8,828 bases of DNA from CAZMMV01 sp964567475 (GTDB lineage: Bacteria > Bacillota > Clostridia > Tissierellales > Tissierellaceae), in the NCBI GenBank assembly GCA_964567475.1, contig CAZMMV010000070.1:1-8828 (forward strand), written 5' to 3'. The notes beneath the pieces were generated by a model. It made no database searches and was not told the DNA's origin. It saw nothing but the letters and a program-made list of their open reading frames with translations. The position numbers and the translations under genes are program-made. Shown piece after piece: positions 6,981-8,828 of this stretch (position 1 is the first letter of the stretch; each line of letters begins with the position of its first letter).

Positions 6981-7021
6981 AAAAGACTCTTTTTAGTATC
7001 AATTTAAAAAGGGTCTTTTTT
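6981..7021 (+). terminator. Intrinsic terminator of the ABC importer operon
   Basis: A 15-bp stem (6981-6995 with 7005-7019), containing one G-U pair at 6988/7012, closes a nine-base loop and runs into TTTTTT (7016-7021) followed by more T-rich sequence. It begins eight bases after the second permease stop. It should end the operon transcript and separate it from the gene at 7099. The minus strand lacks a matching T tract beyond the stem, so it is probably one-directional. Confidence 0.92.
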
Positions 7022-7056
7022 ATTTTACTTGTAATTCTTCTTGCAATAATAGCTAA

Positions 7057-7062
7057 TATAAT
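7057..7062 (+). promoter_or_regulatory. Candidate -10 box for the 569-residue protein gene
   Basis: An exact TATAAT lies 36 bases before the ATG at 7099, downstream of the operon terminator where a new promoter is expected. The hexamer at the ideal -35 distance (ATTCTT, 7034-7039) is poor, and TTGTAA (7029-7034) is too far at 22 bases. The call rests on the -10 match and on the need for a promoter after the terminator. Confidence 0.45.
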
Positions 7063-7098
7063 TTAACATTAACTATAGCAATAATTTTAGGAGGAATT

Positions 7099-8808
7099 AT
7101 GAATAAAATAAATTATAAAAGCATACAAAAATTGAATATTGATATAACTAAACAATTATTAAAATATATAACTAAAGAAATGCAAAATGAAGATTTAATA
7201 GATGAAATCCAGTTTTTTCATGATGGTTTTATAGATCATGAATTAGCTTTTAATATATGGTTAAGTTTTGACTTTATAGATAAAAATGGTCTATCCTTTA
7301 TTGATAAATTTCTTGATGCTAAAGGTCATGTTTTAAGTGCTAAAGAACAAGAAATATTAAAGGAAAGAAATAAATCTAATATCTCTTTGTTCGAAGTAAT
7401 GGATATAGATAATGAATTTATACGTGTTATAGATTTATTTGAACATAAATATCATACTCTTTGGGAGCCTGACTTATCAGCTGCACTAAATGTAGATGAT
7501 CTTATTTTTGGTAGAGTAGCCAACTTACTAGGATCTGTTAATTTCATAGGTGATATTAATTATCTACCAGTTTCAGCCAGGGATACTTTTTTAAGGGAAT
7601 CCTTTAGAGATTTTAATGATTTAAGAAAAACAGACTCTCGTCTAACTATCAAAGAATATTTAAAAAATAATAGTATAAAATTATATACAATATATACTAA
7701 TTGTATCTTTGAAATTATGGAAATGGAAGATGATATAAATTCTATCTTTTACGATGAATTAGATGAATTCCAAAATTATTTAAATTATAAGTTTAAGAAC
7801 TTAGATTTTAACAATCATATTTCAAATCTAATAGAGTTCTTTGAGTATTATTTAGTAGAAAAAGATTTATCACTCTCTGATTTAGATCAAATAGATTTTA
7901 ATCAGTTTTTTTCTAAATCTATTGAAAGTTCATTTATACTATCAATAGAAGATTTAAATTCTTATATATCTACTTTCAAATATTATCTAGAATTTTTATT
8001 TAAAAAGGATTCTAAATATAAAAAGGCATATGAAAATATATTAGATATTAGCAGTTCAAGATTTCAGATTGCGGAACTTTTTAAAAATACAGAATTCTCT
8101 TTTAAACTAGACACTAAATTTTCTAAAGCCTTAGAAGGTTATTTAGATGATTATTCCCTAATATTGACCATGGACTTTGATAAATTCATGTTATATATAT
8201 TAAATAATCCTTTAAAATTAACAGAAAAAAACAAGCATATTAAAAGAAAAAGTTTACTAGAAATAAATGATCTCTTAGAATCTTCTATAGATGTACAAAA
8301 AAAAGCACCTAATCAAAAAGATTTTCCTAAGATACAATTTTTTTATAATTTTGGACTTGATTTAAAACTTATTTCAATTATACAAGACAATTTATCTCTA
8401 ACCACCAAGGGTTATAATTTTTTAAGGCTTAAGGATGAAGAAAAATATATAATAATTTTAAACTATATGTGGAGTGAAGATTTTATATCTAAAATTACAA
8501 ACATAGATAATAAAAATACATTAAATAAATATAAAAGTGATTTAATTATCTTCTTATCTTCATTACAGGAAAATATATATTATAGAGTATCTGATGTTTT
8601 ATCTGATACTTTATTAAATCAAAAATTCTTCTCAATATATTATCCTTATTTACAAAATTTAAAGATTATAGAATACAATCTTTATCCTATTTATGAGATA
8701 AAAGTTACCCCTTTAGGAAAAGTTATTTTAAACTTTCTAAAATCTAAAAATATAGATAAGGAAAAATGTAGTATCATTAATTTAAACAAATTTAAGCAAA
8801 CAAAATAA
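7099..8808 (+). CDS. Uncharacterised 569-residue cytoplasmic protein with probable C-terminal winged-helix-like repeats
   Basis: I do not recognise a named family. There is no signal peptide, transmembrane helix, Walker motif, HExxH or Cys-rich zinc site; only two Cys occur (202 and 557). Residues 79-160 (LSAKEQEILKERNKSNISLFEVMDI onward, with LWEPDLSAALNVDDLIFGRVANLLG) resemble a beta-rich module seen beside SEC-C motif and plasmid pRiA4b ORF3-like proteins, but no SEC-C zinc motif is present. Residues 238-300 form amphipathic helices recalling an integrase SAM-like core-binding domain, without any recombinase catalytic residues. Residues 360-393 (ILNNPLKLTEKNKHIKRKSLLEINDLL), 408-458 (with LSLTTKGYNFLRL) and 507-547 (with YEIKVTPLGKVILNFL) look like helix-plus-wing units. 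These comparisons are from memory and tentative. AGGAGG four bases upstream sets the start. The gene appears more AT-rich and Lys/Asn/Ile-rich than the importer genes. It follows a terminator, so it is probably its own transcript. Confidence 0.85.
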   Translation: MNKINYKSIQKLNIDITKQLLKYITKEMQNEDLIDEIQFFHDGFIDHELAFNIWLSFDFIDKNGLSFIDKFLDAKGHVLSAKEQEILKERNKSNISLFEVMDIDNEFIRVIDLFEHKYHTLWEPDLSAALNVDDLIFGRVANLLGSVNFIGDINYLPVSARDTFLRESFRDFNDLRKTDSRLTIKEYLKNNSIKLYTIYTNCIFEIMEMEDDINSIFYDELDEFQNYLNYKFKNLDFNNHISNLIEFFEYYLVEKDLSLSDLDQIDFNQFFSKSIESSFILSIEDLNSYISTFKYYLEFLFKKDSKYKKAYENILDISSSRFQIAELFKNTEFSFKLDTKFSKALEGYLDDYSLILTMDFDKFMLYILNNPLKLTEKNKHIKRKSLLEINDLLESSIDVQKKAPNQKDFPKIQFFYNFGLDLKLISIIQDNLSLTTKGYNFLRLKDEEKYIIILNYMWSEDFISKITNIDNKNTLNKYKSDLIIFLSSLQENIYYRVSDVLSDTLLNQKFFSIYYPYLQNLKIIEYNLYPIYEIKVTPLGKVILNFLKSKNIDKEKCSIINLNKFKQTK

Positions 8809-8828
8809 TCTTAGGCCTTTATATTTAG

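Noticed and set aside
8809..8828. Possible terminator after the 569-residue protein gene
   Set aside because: Only 20 bases remain. AGGCCT is a short self-complementary string, but no stem with a T tract can be shown before the window ends.

Overview
The window is low-GC, AT-rich DNA with tight Shine-Dalgarno sites (AGGAGG type), A/T-ending codons and short intergenic gaps. This fits an anaerobic low-GC Firmicute of the Clostridia/Tissierellia kind. That placement is inferred from composition and gene families; the window has no rRNA or other taxonomic marker. I see no insertion sequence, integrase, CRISPR array, tRNA or phage gene.

Layout. Positions 4-1701 (minus strand) hold a complete M3-family zinc oligoendopeptidase. 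A 327-bp divergent intergenic region (1702-2028) follows. It holds a probable peptidase promoter and, facing the other way, an exact consensus sigma-A promoter (TTGACA-17-TATAAT). After that promoter comes a leader of about 155 nt, very AT-rich, with two palindromic elements. Positions 2029-6973 (plus strand) form a four-gene operon for an ABC importer: a DUF3798-type solute-binding lipoprotein, a double-NBD ATPase of the ribose/galactose/nucleoside (RbsA/MglA-like) type, and two paralogous BPD_transp_2 permeases. The lipoprotein and ATPase genes are separated by a strong intercistronic hairpin. The last three genes are translationally coupled through TAATG and ATGATG overlaps. A strong intrinsic terminator (6981-7021) closes the operon. 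Positions 7099-8808 (plus strand) hold a separately transcribed 569-residue cytoplasmic protein of no firmly recognised family.

How the genes work together. The lipoprotein should capture a ligand outside the membrane and deliver it to a heterodimeric permease driven by the two-domain ATPase. The ligand of DUF3798-linked importers is not known to me, and no catabolic gene or regulator in the window betrays it. The ATPase shows an asymmetric pair of ATP sites: a full first site, and a second domain with a degenerate P-loop and a Walker B Asp replaced by Ser. The neighbouring peptidase is divergently transcribed and need not be functionally linked. The most open points are the importer's ligand, the palindromes in its leader and promoter, the intercistronic hairpin, and the identity of the 569-residue protein.
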